A stretch of DNA of 64,000 bases from Paenibacillus sp. BIC5C1. GTDB lineage: Bacteria; Bacillota; Bacilli; Paenibacillales; Paenibacillaceae. Below, piece by piece: positions 34,710 to 42,338 of this stretch (positions are counted from its first letter, which is position 1; each line of letters starts with the position of its first letter). A program made the position numbers and the translations under genes. The notes below the pieces were generated by a model. The model was not told the origin of the DNA and did no database searches. It saw nothing but the letters and a program-made list of their open reading frames with translations. Location: positions 372,001-436,000 of the forward strand of contig NZ_CP135922.1 of the NCBI RefSeq assembly GCF_032399705.1, read 5' to 3'.

Positions 34710-35240
34710 TCACTCACCTATATATTCCTTTGCTAGAATCGAATATAGACACGAATCATGATATTCCCCTTTATAAAACCAATGCTCTCGCATCAAACCT
34801 TCACGCTGCATACCTATCTTTTGCATAACGTTCTCTGAAGCCTTGTTGTTCGGGCGACATTTCGCGTAAATGCGGTGTACGCCAAGTGTATTGAAGCCAA
34901 AGCCAAGCATGGCTCGGGCTGCTTCGGCAGCATACCCTTTTCCCTGATAAACGGGATTGAGCACATAACCGATTTCTGCGTTTGTCTTTTCGATGTGAAG
35001 GCCAACACCACCGATCAGGATGCCCTCCTTTTTCAAGCATATCGCCAGTTCGAAGCCCTCTCGTGGTTGTGTTTGCTGTGAATTTAGCACAAATTCCACA
35101 TAATCTCGCGTATCTTCTTCTGTATTCGGTCCCCATGCCGTATGCTGAGTAACTTCTGTCATGGATGTGTAGTTATGTATGCTCTCCCAGTCTGTCTCCA
35201 GAATATCCCGGATAATGAGTCGTTCGGTCTCCAATTGCAT
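34710..35240 (-). CDS. GNAT-family N-acetyltransferase (RimJ/RimL type)
   Basis: A 176-residue protein starting at ATG after GGGAGGGAA. It shows ETERLIIRDI at the N terminus, GGVGLHIEKTNAEIGYVLNP in the central strands and the acetyl-CoA loop region YQGKGYAAEAARAML, then the C-terminal NNKASENVMQKIGMQREG of the RimJ/RimL subgroup. The substrate (a protein N terminus, aminoglycoside or small amine) cannot be told from sequence. The upstream region is occupied by the repeat at 35261-35483. Confidence 0.9.
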   Translation of the reverse strand: MQLETERLIIRDILETDWESIHNYTSMTEVTQHTAWGPNTEEDTRDYVEFVLNSQQTQPREGFELAICLKKEGILIGGVGLHIEKTNAEIGYVLNPVYQGKGYAAEAARAMLGFGFNTLGVHRIYAKCRPNNKASENVMQKIGMQREGLMREHWFYKGEYHDSCLYSILAKEYIGE

Positions 35241-35260
35241 CGCTATTCCCTCCCAATATA

Positions 35261-35483
35261 AATTGAACTAAAGAATATTTACACTTGCCACTCCGATGAC
35301 AGAACAACCTTCCGATCGCTGTTATCCCCAGATTTTTTTTGAATCCCTTATTTAAAGGGGGAAATCCGGGGATAAAGGCGAAGTGTATGCTTTCGATGCA
35401 GCTTTCTTTTAGAAAGCTTTTAGCTCCGCTTCTTCAGGTTATTTCTGTCCTCTCCGTTTCTCGTGTAAATGTTAAGTTCAATT
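35261..35483. repeat. MITE-like dispersed repeat, copy 1 (223 bp)
   Basis: Ends in a perfect 9-base terminal inverted repeat AATTGAACT...AGTTCAATT, followed inward by TTTACAC-like sequence on both sides. The interior can fold into several hairpins, among them TTATCCCC/GGGGATAA and GCTTTCT/AGAAAGC. A second copy lies inverted at 55237-55451 with long identical runs (for example GGACAGAAATAACCTGAAGA). There is no open reading frame. The 35241-35558 gap contains nothing else recognisable. Confidence 0.85.
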
Positions 35484-35558
35484 ATATAGTAAAACAAAAA
35501 TAGCCCAATAACCGATTCATGTAAAGAATGGGTTACGAGCTATGTAAGTATAAGCATG

Positions 35559-35714
35559 CTATTGTGGTTGTTTACATTCAACTGCGGGATAAGTATAAGC
35601 CAGCTTGCGGATAATTTCCTTTTGCCATTTGGTGTCACCCAGGTTGGTTGCCAGGTTCAGAAGATCCAAATAATCGTCAAGCTGCAGATCAGCCTTTTGC
35701 AGAGTTGTATTCAT
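35559..35714 (-). CDS. 51-residue protein behind a Fur-controlled promoter
   Basis: The reading frame starts at ATG (35712-35714), ends TAG, and encodes 51 residues starting MNTTLQKADLQLDDYLDLLN. It is predicted largely helical, near neutral (about 6 basic, 7 acidic), with one Cys near the C terminus and no signal peptide. A GGGGAACG ribosome-like box lies about 12 bases upstream. A -35/-10 promoter overlapped by a near-consensus Fur box is 86-114 bases upstream on the same strand, and no other gene lies between. I do not recognise the family. Small iron-starvation proteins (FbpA/B/C of B. subtilis) are a functional parallel but are basic, so homology is not claimed. Confidence 0.65.
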   Translation of the reverse strand: MNTTLQKADLQLDDYLDLLNLATNLGDTKWQKEIIRKLAYTYPAVECKQPQ

Positions 35715-35786
35715 TCGATGTTCGTTCCCCTTTATCTATAAAATCGTTAAGTCATGTACAGTAGACAGAAGACTTGAGACAGGCTC

Positions 35787-35805
35787 AAGAATGATAATCA
35801 TTATC
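35787..35805 (-). promoter_or_regulatory. Fur box
   Basis: AAGAATGATAATCATTATC on the plus strand matches 17 of 19 positions of the Fur consensus. It covers the -10 element of a minus-strand promoter (35800-35828) that points at the 51-residue gene. Confidence 0.85.
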
Positions 35806-35828
35806 ACAGTTATATTATCATTATGCAA
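35800..35828 (-). promoter_or_regulatory. Sigma-A-type promoter overlapped by the Fur box
   Basis: On the minus strand TTGCAT (35828-35823), a 17-base spacer and GATAAT (35805-35800, preceded by TGT) form a good vegetative promoter. Confidence 0.7.
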
Positions 35829-35867
35829 TGAACGATGGCAAAATGCAATGCCAAGGCTCGAATGTAC

Positions 35868-36158
35868 TCAACTTTTTTTCGAAAAAAGGCTCATCCACAG
35901 CAGATAGGGAACGTACACACCCAGGTATGCAGACGGATAAAGGAACCATCCATTTAACAGGAAATGGTGAATTTCTGTGGTGAATGTTGTCATATGGGCA
36001 TTCGTTGCGTACACATCACCGGCAATGACAGTGGCAGCACTATAGAAACATAACAGGGCAAGTACATGGAAAATGCGGGTCACCATCCGGGAGCGAATCG
36101 CAACAAAAACCATAATGAGTGGAACAATCAGTAGGAGTAGAAGAAATAGAAACTTCAT
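35868..36158 (-). CDS. Small integral membrane protein, function unknown
   Basis: A 96-residue protein starting at ATG after AAAGGAG (the longer in-frame start lacks a ribosome site). Three hydrophobic segments (FLFLLLLLIVPLIMVFVAI, then VLALLCFYSAATVIAG, then YPSAYLGVYVPYLLWMSLF) end in a basic Lys-Lys tail. I do not recognise the family. It precedes, on the same strand, the Fur-box promoter of the 51-residue gene but has its own unit. Confidence 0.65.
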   Translation of the reverse strand: MKFLFLLLLLIVPLIMVFVAIRSRMVTRIFHVLALLCFYSAATVIAGDVYATNAHMTTFTTEIHHFLLNGWFLYPSAYLGVYVPYLLWMSLFSKKS

Positions 36159-36327
36159 GATACAGGTCTCCTTTGGGATACTTTTGTTAACCAGTATGGG
36201 CAATTGGTGGAATTTCCAAAAGTTTTTGCAAACATTTTACAAAAAGAAAGAGGAATTCATCATATGAACGATTAAATTAAAGGTGGATAACCCATTATCA
36301 GGTAATTATGAGGAGGAGAAGGCAAGT

Positions 36328-37890
36328 ATGAAGAAAGCGATATGGCAGCATTGGATCGGGGGATTCCTGATCTTCATCATGATGGCGACGGCATTGCTTC
36401 AACCTGATTCACAAGGTCCGGTACAGGCCGCTGCAGCACCTATTACGGTATCGCAGGCCATCGCTGCCCAGAGTGGCGGAGCAACGGCAACGGTGGAAGG
36501 ATATATTGTTGGACATGCCACCGGCTCGCTTACAGCCAAATTTACATCTCCTTACGCCAATGATTTCAACTTCCTGATTGCAGATTCAGCGACAGAGAAG
36601 ACGAACGCGAAACTGCTTGACGTGCAGATTCCAGCGTCGTACCGTTCGCAATATGGACTGGCTTCCAACCCGAATCTTGTGGGGCAGAAGGTTATCGTAA
36701 CCGGAACGCTTGGCGCATATAACAGTTATGCCGGAGTTAAGAATCCTACCTCAATCACACTCTCCTCTGGAACAACCAATCCTGATCCTGATCCAGGCAC
36801 AACGCTGCCAGATGGTACAGGGAAGAAAGTATTGTTCGACAACACGCATGCTCAGACAGCCGGGGCTGCGGACTGGGTTATTGATGGGGCATTTTCGGAC
36901 TTTGCGAATGGTTTGCGAAACGCAGGCTTTACCGTGGATCAGCTGAATCGTAGCATCCCGTATACCTTCGGTGAGCAAGCCTTCACCTTTAATAAATTGA
37001 AAGATTATGATGTCTTCGTTATCGGCGAAGCGAACGTGCCTTTCAAAGCGACAGAGCAGGCTGCGCTGCTGCAATATGTACAGAATGGTGGCAGTGTCTT
37101 CTTCATTGCCGACCACTATAACGCAGACCGGAACAAAAACCGCTGGGATTCCTCTGAAGTATTCAATGGCTATCGCCGGGGTGCATTCTTGAATCCAGCC
37201 AAAGGCATGTCGTCAGCAGAAGCCGAATCTCCAGCCATGCAAGGCGTGACCAGTTCAGACTGGTTGGCATCCAACTTCGGTATTCGTTTCCGCTACAATG
37301 CACTGGGAGATGTTAATGCCACGGATATCGTTGCACCTTCGCAGTCGTTCGGCATTACAACTGGAGTGAGCGCAGTGGCCATGCATGCTGGTTCCACACT
37401 CGCTATTATTGACCCGAACAAAGCCAAAGGTCTGGTGTATGTGCCTAGTGGTGTATCCAAATGGGGCAACGCGGTAGATCAGGGCGTATACAATGGCGGC
37501 GGACGAGCGGAAGGAGCCTATGCAGCGATCGCTAAGGTCGGGGCAGGTAAAGCAGCATTTATCGGTGACTCCTCACCTGTTGAGGATGCCACGCCAAAAT
37601 ATCTACGTGAAGAAACAGGCGCTGCCAAAACAACGTATGATGGCTTCAAAGAAGTGAATGACGGTGTATTCCTTGTGAATACCGTGAAATGGCTTGCAGT
37701 AAAAGAAAGCTACACAAGTCTGTCTCAGGTGTCTGGACTGACATTGGATGCGCCGACAAGTCTGCTCGCGATTGAAGCGCCGGCTTCTTCCACCGAGCCG
37801 CAAACCGAGCCATGGGCTACACCTGCTGCAGGCTACAAATGGTATGATCCTACAACGTTTAAGACAGGTTCGTACGGCAAAGCGCAGTAA
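36328..37890 (+). CDS. Secreted protein with N-terminal OB-fold (DUF6359-like) and Rossmann-like C-terminal domain
   Basis: 520 residues from ATG after GAGGAGGAGAAGG. A signal peptide ends near AAAAPIT. An OB-fold domain (about 40-140, ITVSQAIAAQSG, TVEGYIVGHATG, GQKVIVTGTLG) resembles the YhcR-type nucleic-acid or sugar-binding OB domain. A Pro/Asp linker (NPDPDPGTTLPDG) leads to an alpha/beta domain (about 165-480, VLFDNTHAQTAGAADW, YDVFVIGEANVPF, GGSVFFIADHYNAD) that looks like a DUF4350/GATase-like fold. It is exported, with no anchor visible. The enzymatic role is unknown. Confidence 0.8.
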   Translation: MKKAIWQHWIGGFLIFIMMATALLQPDSQGPVQAAAAPITVSQAIAAQSGGATATVEGYIVGHATGSLTAKFTSPYANDFNFLIADSATEKTNAKLLDVQIPASYRSQYGLASNPNLVGQKVIVTGTLGAYNSYAGVKNPTSITLSSGTTNPDPDPGTTLPDGTGKKVLFDNTHAQTAGAADWVIDGAFSDFANGLRNAGFTVDQLNRSIPYTFGEQAFTFNKLKDYDVFVIGEANVPFKATEQAALLQYVQNGGSVFFIADHYNADRNKNRWDSSEVFNGYRRGAFLNPAKGMSSAEAESPAMQGVTSSDWLASNFGIRFRYNALGDVNATDIVAPSQSFGITTGVSAVAMHAGSTLAIIDPNKAKGLVYVPSGVSKWGNAVDQGVYNGGGRAEGAYAAIAKVGAGKAAFIGDSSPVEDATPKYLREETGAAKTTYDGFKEVNDGVFLVNTVKWLAVKESYTSLSQVSGLTLDAPTSLLAIEAPASSTEPQTEPWATPAAGYKWYDPTTFKTGSYGKAQ

Positions 37891-37922
37891 GATAAGCAGT
37901 AAGAGAAATATACGGAAAATCG

Positions 37923-37956
37923 GCCTGTCCGCAATCGTTGCGGATAGGCTTTATTT
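37923..37956 (+). terminator. Rho-independent terminator
   Basis: GCCTGTCCGCAA pairs with TTGCGGATAGGC (one G-T type mismatch) around TCG, followed by TTTATTTT. Confidence 0.88.
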
Positions 37957-38035
37957 TGTATAAATGCCCGGAGCAGAGGGAAACGTATGGGTAATTATGA
38001 ATGTTGAGTGAGATGCCAAGGTGAGGAGGAAGACC

Positions 38036-38665
38036 ATGATGAATCGGCAAGCAGACTGCGACAGCTCGACCATGAGACAGAAACTCAAAGGAGATCTTCA
38101 TCGTGTGGCAGATCGAATGAACCAGACGTTGTCTACCTTTGATCATGACAGTGTGTGTCTGCTGGGTCAATTTGCGGAGATTCGGGCCGAGATCAAGCAG
38201 ATCGAGGTACTGGCGTCTTCCTTTTATCTGGATTGTTATCTGTCTCCCTTCACGGAGAAATTTGCCGAGCTGACTGCCAGTGTACAGCATTTGTCGGATC
38301 GCAGATATGGTGCGCTCATTGTAATTGAACGGGAAATACCGCTTGAACCGATTATCCACTCAGGGGTTGCAGTGGATGCCAGAGTCACTCATGCATTGCT
38401 GGAATCGCTGTTTATACCGGGTGCACCTCTGCATGATGGGGCAGTGCTGATTCGGGGCAATCAGATAGTATCCGCGGGCAATGTATTGCCTTTGTCACAG
38501 GCCATTGCACATGAACGGAAGATTGGCACAAGGCATAGGGCTGCTCTTGGATTGAGTGAGCTGACGGATGCGGTTGTGCTGGTTGTCTCGGAAGAGACTG
38601 GTCAAGCTTCGTTCGCCGTGGGTGGGGATCTGCATCCCATCAACGTGGTTGAAACTTTGCCATGA
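38036..38665 (+). CDS. cdaS: Sporulation-type diadenylate cyclase CdaS
   Basis: About 209 residues starting at ATG after GAGGAGGAAG. The N-terminal ~60 residues form two amphipathic helices like the autoinhibitory YojJ segment. The DAC domain follows, with both catalytic motifs: DGA in APLHDGAVLI (about residue 133) and RHR in GTRHRAALG (about residue 166). Family knowledge: CdaS makes c-di-AMP from two ATP in the developing spore, and lacks the membrane spans of CdaA and the DNA-binding part of DisA, as here. It indicates an endospore former. It stands alone with its own terminator. Confidence 0.9.
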   Translation: MMNRQADCDSSTMRQKLKGDLHRVADRMNQTLSTFDHDSVCLLGQFAEIRAEIKQIEVLASSFYLDCYLSPFTEKFAELTASVQHLSDRRYGALIVIEREIPLEPIIHSGVAVDARVTHALLESLFIPGAPLHDGAVLIRGNQIVSAGNVLPLSQAIAHERKIGTRHRAALGLSELTDAVVLVVSEETGQASFAVGGDLHPINVVETLP

Positions 38666-38712
38666 TCACTCGTTGCTAGATTTTTTTACCGATTCCATGC
38701 TGGAGTAAATGA

Positions 38713-38746
38713 ACCTTTTTCCCTGTGAAGAGAGAAAGGTCTTTTT
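38713..38746 (+). terminator. Rho-independent terminator of cdaS
   Basis: ACCTTT...AAAGGT arms with a partly paired interior, followed by CTTTTTG. Confidence 0.75.
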
Positions 38747-38765
38747 GTTATATCGTGATGTGGTT

Positions 38766-38795
38766 TTGCACAAACTTGATAATCATGGGTACAAT
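38766..38795 (+). promoter_or_regulatory. Promoter of the leucine dehydrogenase gene
   Basis: TTGCAC, an 18-base spacer and TACAAT, 67 bases upstream of the start codon. Confidence 0.7.
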
Positions 38796-38862
38796 AGAGG
38801 ATGGAAGACGAACTGAAGAAGGCGATTTGATCGCAAAAATGGTTGGAGGAGACGGTTAACAC

Positions 38863-39969
38863 ATGAGCTGGTTTGAAGCAATGGAACATCACGATTATGA
38901 GGAACTGGTACTGTGCCAGGATAGAGCCTCTGGTTTAAAAGCAATTATTGCTATTCACGATACAACACTCGGTCCTGCGCTGGGAGGCACACGGATGTGG
39001 ACCTATGCTTCGGAGGAAGCTGCCATTGAAGATGCCTTGCGCCTTGCGCGGGGAATGACATATAAACATGCTGTATCCGGACTGAATCTGGGCGGAGGCA
39101 AAGCCGTCATTATCGGGGATCCGCGCCGTGACAAAAATGAAGCGATGTTCCGGGCCTTTGGCCGATACATTCAGGGACTGAACGGACGTTATGTCACCGC
39201 GGAGGATGTGGGAACGACAGAAGAGGATATGAATCTGATCTATCAGGAAACAGACTATGTTACAGGCATATCGCCAAGCTACGGCTCCTCCGGCAATCCT
39301 TCCCCGGCAACAGCCTATGGCGTATATCAGGGCATGAAGGCCGCGGCGAAGGAAGCATTCGGCACAGATCTGCTGGAAGGCAAAACTGTAGCTGTACAGG
39401 GTGTAGGCAACGTGGCGATGCGTCTGTGCAAATATTTGTACGAAGAAGGTGCGCATCTGATCGTTACCGATATCCATAAGGATTCCGTGAAACAGGCTGT
39501 GGATCAATTCGGTGCAAAAGCGGTAGACCCTGCCGACATTACTGGAGTGGATTGTGATATTTATGCTCCATGTGCATTGGGAGGTACAATTAATGACGAT
39601 ACGTTGAAACAGCTCAAGGCTAAGGTTGTGGCAGGCTGTGCCAACAACCAGCTGCTTGAGCCGCGTCATGGTGACAAGCTGCATGAGATGGGAATCGTAT
39701 ACGCACCCGACTATGTGATCAATGCAGGTGGCGTAATTAATATTGCGGATGAGCTGAACGGCTATAACGCAGATCGTGCGTGGAGCAAGGTTGGGGAGAT
39801 CTACAATAATCTGGAGAAAATCTTCGACACATCGCGTACCGAAGGCATCGCAACGTATATTGCTGCGGATCGTCTGGCTGAACGCCGCATTGAACTGATG
39901 AAGAATACACGTAGCACGTTCCTGCAAAATGGTCATCACGCGCTGAGCTCCCGCAGACTGCGCGGGTAA
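38863..39969 (+). CDS. Leucine (branched-chain amino acid) dehydrogenase
   Basis: A 368-residue enzyme starting at ATG after GGAGGAGACGG. Motifs of the Glu/Leu/Phe/Val dehydrogenase superfamily are [24 protein letters not shown] (catalytic Lys about residue 80), the Asp region TAEDVGTT, and the NAD-binding [13 protein letters not shown]. Length and the N-terminal [14 protein letters not shown] fit octameric leucine dehydrogenase, which converts Leu, Ile or Val to the 2-oxo acids that prime branched-chain fatty acids. It is monocistronic here, separate from a branched-chain ketoacid operon. Confidence 0.92.
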   Translation: MSWFEAMEHHDYEELVLCQDRASGLKAIIAIHDTTLGPALGGTRMWTYASEEAAIEDALRLARGMTYKHAVSGLNLGGGKAVIIGDPRRDKNEAMFRAFGRYIQGLNGRYVTAEDVGTTEEDMNLIYQETDYVTGISPSYGSSGNPSPATAYGVYQGMKAAAKEAFGTDLLEGKTVAVQGVGNVAMRLCKYLYEEGAHLIVTDIHKDSVKQAVDQFGAKAVDPADITGVDCDIYAPCALGGTINDDTLKQLKAKVVAGCANNQLLEPRHGDKLHEMGIVYAPDYVINAGGVINIADELNGYNADRAWSKVGEIYNNLEKIFDTSRTEGIATYIAADRLAERRIELMKNTRSTFLQNGHHALSSRRLRG

Positions 39970-40009
39970 ATTTAAAGGATTCACATTACAATAAAATGTA
40001 AAACAGCTA

Positions 40010-40082
40010 AAGGCAGGCATCCCCATGGTGAACTGCACCCCATTTGTTAGAGAGGAGGTGCAGTGCAATGGATGCCTGCCTT
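40010..40082. other. Large two-stem hairpin with an internal ribosome site
   Basis: The outer arms AAGGCAGGCATCC/GGATGCCTGCCTT (13 perfect pairs) and inner arms ACTGCACC/GGTGCAGT (8 perfect pairs) enclose a loop with AGAGGAGG. It lies between convergent genes. It could be a bidirectional terminator together with 40083-40107, but it also contains a ribosome site and ATG of a mini-ORF. Confidence 0.6.
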
Positions 40083-40136
40083 CTCTTTGAGTTTAAAGAG
40101 TTTTTTTGTAAGGAGATCATCATATGGTTCGGCTAA
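40068..40136 (+). CDS. 22-codon mini-ORF with strong ribosome site (doubtful)
   Basis: ATG at 40068 stands 9 bases after AGGAGGTG and opens a frame for 22 residues (MDACLLFEFKEFF...). Both the ribosome site and start codon are inside the hairpin at 40010-40082, and the frame reads through the following terminator. It may be a chance frame. Confidence 0.25.
   Translation: MDACLLFEFKEFFCKEIIIWFG
40083..40107 (+). terminator. Rho-independent terminator after leucine dehydrogenase
   Basis: CTCTTT pairs with AAAGAG around GAGTTT and is followed by seven T residues. Confidence 0.75.
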
Positions 40137-40178
40137 TATTAGAATAATCCTATAACCCGAGAGGAACGAAATGATATT

Positions 40179-41042
40179 TCAAAATGTAATACACTTCTGA
40201 TTCAGCAGCTTCACAAATCGATCCAGCGCGCTGCTGACGTATCGATCTTCACCCCGGACAAAGGTTGTTGTGGTATGTGTGAATCGTTCGGCCAGATCAT
40301 GTACCGAGAACTCATCCGGTTTCTTGTGAATAACGCTGCAAGGCATAATGGTAAAAGCAATCCCCGACTCCACACAGCTGAGCAAGTTATCCATCGTGCT
40401 GACTTCAATCATATTGCGAGCAGACAAACCTTCTTCCTGCAAATATTCCTCCGTAATTTCACGGTATGGGCAGCCCTTTGGGAAAACGACCCACGAAACC
40501 TGACACAGGCTTTCAGGTGGAACGTCCATCCGTTTGGAGATGATATGCACCGTGTCTTGCATTTCATATTCCACCTTCAGGCCCTCTTTCACACACGCAC
40601 CACTAATAAAAGCACCGTCGATCTCATACTCCTGTATTTTCTTGCGAAGGACTTTGGGTGAAGTGGCATTAACAAGTGAGATGGAGACCTCGGGATAGGT
40701 CACCTGGTATTCATTGAGAATTTCCATGAATCGGCTGGATGCTGCCGTCTCCACAATCCCGATTTTTAACGTACCTGAAGGCTCACCGGGATCAGTCATA
40801 TCCTGCTCCAGATCGTTTAACAGGTCACGGATGCGTGTTGCATACTGGACAAACTGTTCTCCTTTGGAAGTCAGCACCACCCCTTTGGGAAAGCGGTTGA
40901 ACAACTGCACCTGATATTCCTGCTCCAGTTTTTTGATACGTGTAGTGACGTTGGATTGAGCGTAATTCAGTTCTTTGGCGGCCTGTGAGATTTTGCCGGA
41001 CCGTGCCACCGCGAGAATAATATCGATATCCGAGAGTTCCAT
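40179..41042 (-). CDS. LysR-family transcriptional regulator
   Basis: A 287-residue regulator starting at ATG after AGGAGG. The N-terminal winged helix-turn-helix (IILAVARSGKISQAAKELNY, then SNVTTRIKKLEQEY) precedes a two-lobed effector domain. It is transcribed divergently from an old-yellow-enzyme-type reductase gene with a dyad operator between them. Control of the reductase in response to its substrate is the usual arrangement. Confidence 0.92.
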   Translation of the reverse strand: MELSDIDIILAVARSGKISQAAKELNYAQSNVTTRIKKLEQEYQVQLFNRFPKGVVLTSKGEQFVQYATRIRDLLNDLEQDMTDPGEPSGTLKIGIVETAASSRFMEILNEYQVTYPEVSISLVNATSPKVLRKKIQEYEIDGAFISGACVKEGLKVEYEMQDTVHIISKRMDVPPESLCQVSWVVFPKGCPYREITEEYLQEEGLSARNMIEVSTMDNLLSCVESGIAFTIMPCSVIHKKPDEFSVHDLAERFTHTTTTFVRGEDRYVSSALDRFVKLLNQKCITF

Positions 41043-41082
41043 GGTTCTGGCCTCCTGAGTTGTAATGAAATGAGGTGTTAGG

Positions 41083-41099
41083 TATCTCTATGAGAGATA
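41083..41099. promoter_or_regulatory. Dyad operator candidate for the LysR regulator
   Basis: TATCTCT-ATG-AGAGATA is a perfect 7+3+7 inverted repeat located 41 bases from the LysR start and 117 from the reductase start. LysR sites are typically dyads of this size. Confidence 0.55.
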
Positions 41100-41215
41100 T
41101 ATCTATATATTTCAATCATTTTACGATATATACATGCCAGCTTACAATATCATTATCAAAAGCTTCTACAGCGCATGGAATTATGCAAAACGCTGAAAAT
41201 GGAGAAGGAGTTGTG

Positions 41216-42268
41216 GTGAAAAATATGTCTACATTACTGAGCCCGGTGACGATCAACGAGTGGCATTTGAGAAACAGATTGGTGATGGCACCTCTTACCC
41301 GAGGATTTGCCAGTGATCAGGATGGGACCGCGACGGAAGAGATGGTGGCGTATTATGAGCGACGTGCCCAGGATGGAGTGGGACTGATCATTACAGAGGG
41401 GATCAACCCCTCGCTGGCAGGTAAAGGAACCTATGGCATCCCCGGATTATATACGGCTGAACAGACCGACTCATGGAAGAAAGTAACGAATGCCGTCCAT
41501 AAACACGGAGGGACCATCATCGCTCAGCTGTGGCATGTGGGCAGACTGTCTCACTCCGATCTGATCGGTACCCAGCCACTGGCACCTTCAAGCATTCCTG
41601 CTCAAGGAAGAGTCCATAAATTGCATAAGCCATATCAGATACCACAAGCCATGAGTACGCAAGATATCCGGGAAAGCATTCAACAATTTCAAACGGCTGC
41701 CCGCAATGCGGTACTGGCTGGATTCGACGGAATTGAGCTGCATGCAGCACATGGTTATCTGATCGACCAGTTTATCAATGAGAAGACGAACCACAGAACA
41801 GACGAATACGGAGGCGATATCCAGGGACGATTGCGTTTTCTGAAGGAGATCATTATTGCAGTTCAAAAAGAAATCAGCGTGGATCGCATATCGGTACGAT
41901 TTTCCGAGAAAAAAGATGATGACCCTTCCTATGTCTGGTCAGACAAGGCTGGAGTGCTGAACGCCTATCTGAGTCTGTTCCGCGAGACAGGCATTACAAT
42001 CCTACATCCTTCAACAGATCTGTACACCACAGTCTGGGATGGGGAACAAAATTTCCATGAGGCGATTCGCGAGCAGTGGGATGGAATCATCATTGGCGTA
42101 GGCGATCTTGAGGTAAACACAGCAGAACAGGCTGTGCAAGATCGGAGCATTGATTTGGCAGCGTTCGGCAGACCGTTTATCGCCAATCCTGATCTGGTGC
42201 AAAAATTGCGTACGGGGCAGCAGTTGATCGAGTATGATGCCAATGCACATCTGACTGTGTTGGTGTGA
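41216..42268 (+). CDS. Old yellow enzyme family NADH:flavin oxidoreductase
   Basis: A protein of about 350 residues. The GTG at 41216 lies 5 bases after AGAAGGAG and is preferred; ATG 41225 is the alternative. FMN-barrel motifs are NRLVMAPLTRGFA, QLWHVGRLSH, the substrate-anion-binding pair in ELHAAHGYLIDQF and NHRTDEYGGD. Family knowledge: reduces activated alkenes, nitroesters or quinones with NAD(P)H (NemA/YqjM group). Regulated probably by the divergent LysR protein. Confidence 0.92.
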   Translation: MKNMSTLLSPVTINEWHLRNRLVMAPLTRGFASDQDGTATEEMVAYYERRAQDGVGLIITEGINPSLAGKGTYGIPGLYTAEQTDSWKKVTNAVHKHGGTIIAQLWHVGRLSHSDLIGTQPLAPSSIPAQGRVHKLHKPYQIPQAMSTQDIRESIQQFQTAARNAVLAGFDGIELHAAHGYLIDQFINEKTNHRTDEYGGDIQGRLRFLKEIIIAVQKEISVDRISVRFSEKKDDDPSYVWSDKAGVLNAYLSLFRETGITILHPSTDLYTTVWDGEQNFHEAIREQWDGIIIGVGDLEVNTAEQAVQDRSIDLAAFGRPFIANPDLVQKLRTGQQLIEYDANAHLTVLV

Positions 42269-42279
42269 ATGTAGCAAGA

Positions 42280-42318
42280 AAAGGGCAGAAGCTGATCCTA
42301 AAGATCATTCTGCCCTTT
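42280..42318. terminator. Bidirectional terminator between convergent genes
   Basis: AAAGGGCAG...CTGCCCTTT with an inner GATC/GATC pair; A-run on the left, T-rich GTTTA on the right. Confidence 0.8.
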
Positions 42319-42338
42319 GTTTACGTATGGAAGGATGG

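Noticed and set aside
38935..40068. 377-codon minus-strand frame opposite leucine dehydrogenase
   Set aside because: The plus-strand protein has full catalytic motifs; the antisense product is Cys/His/Ile-rich nonsense typical of a shadow frame.
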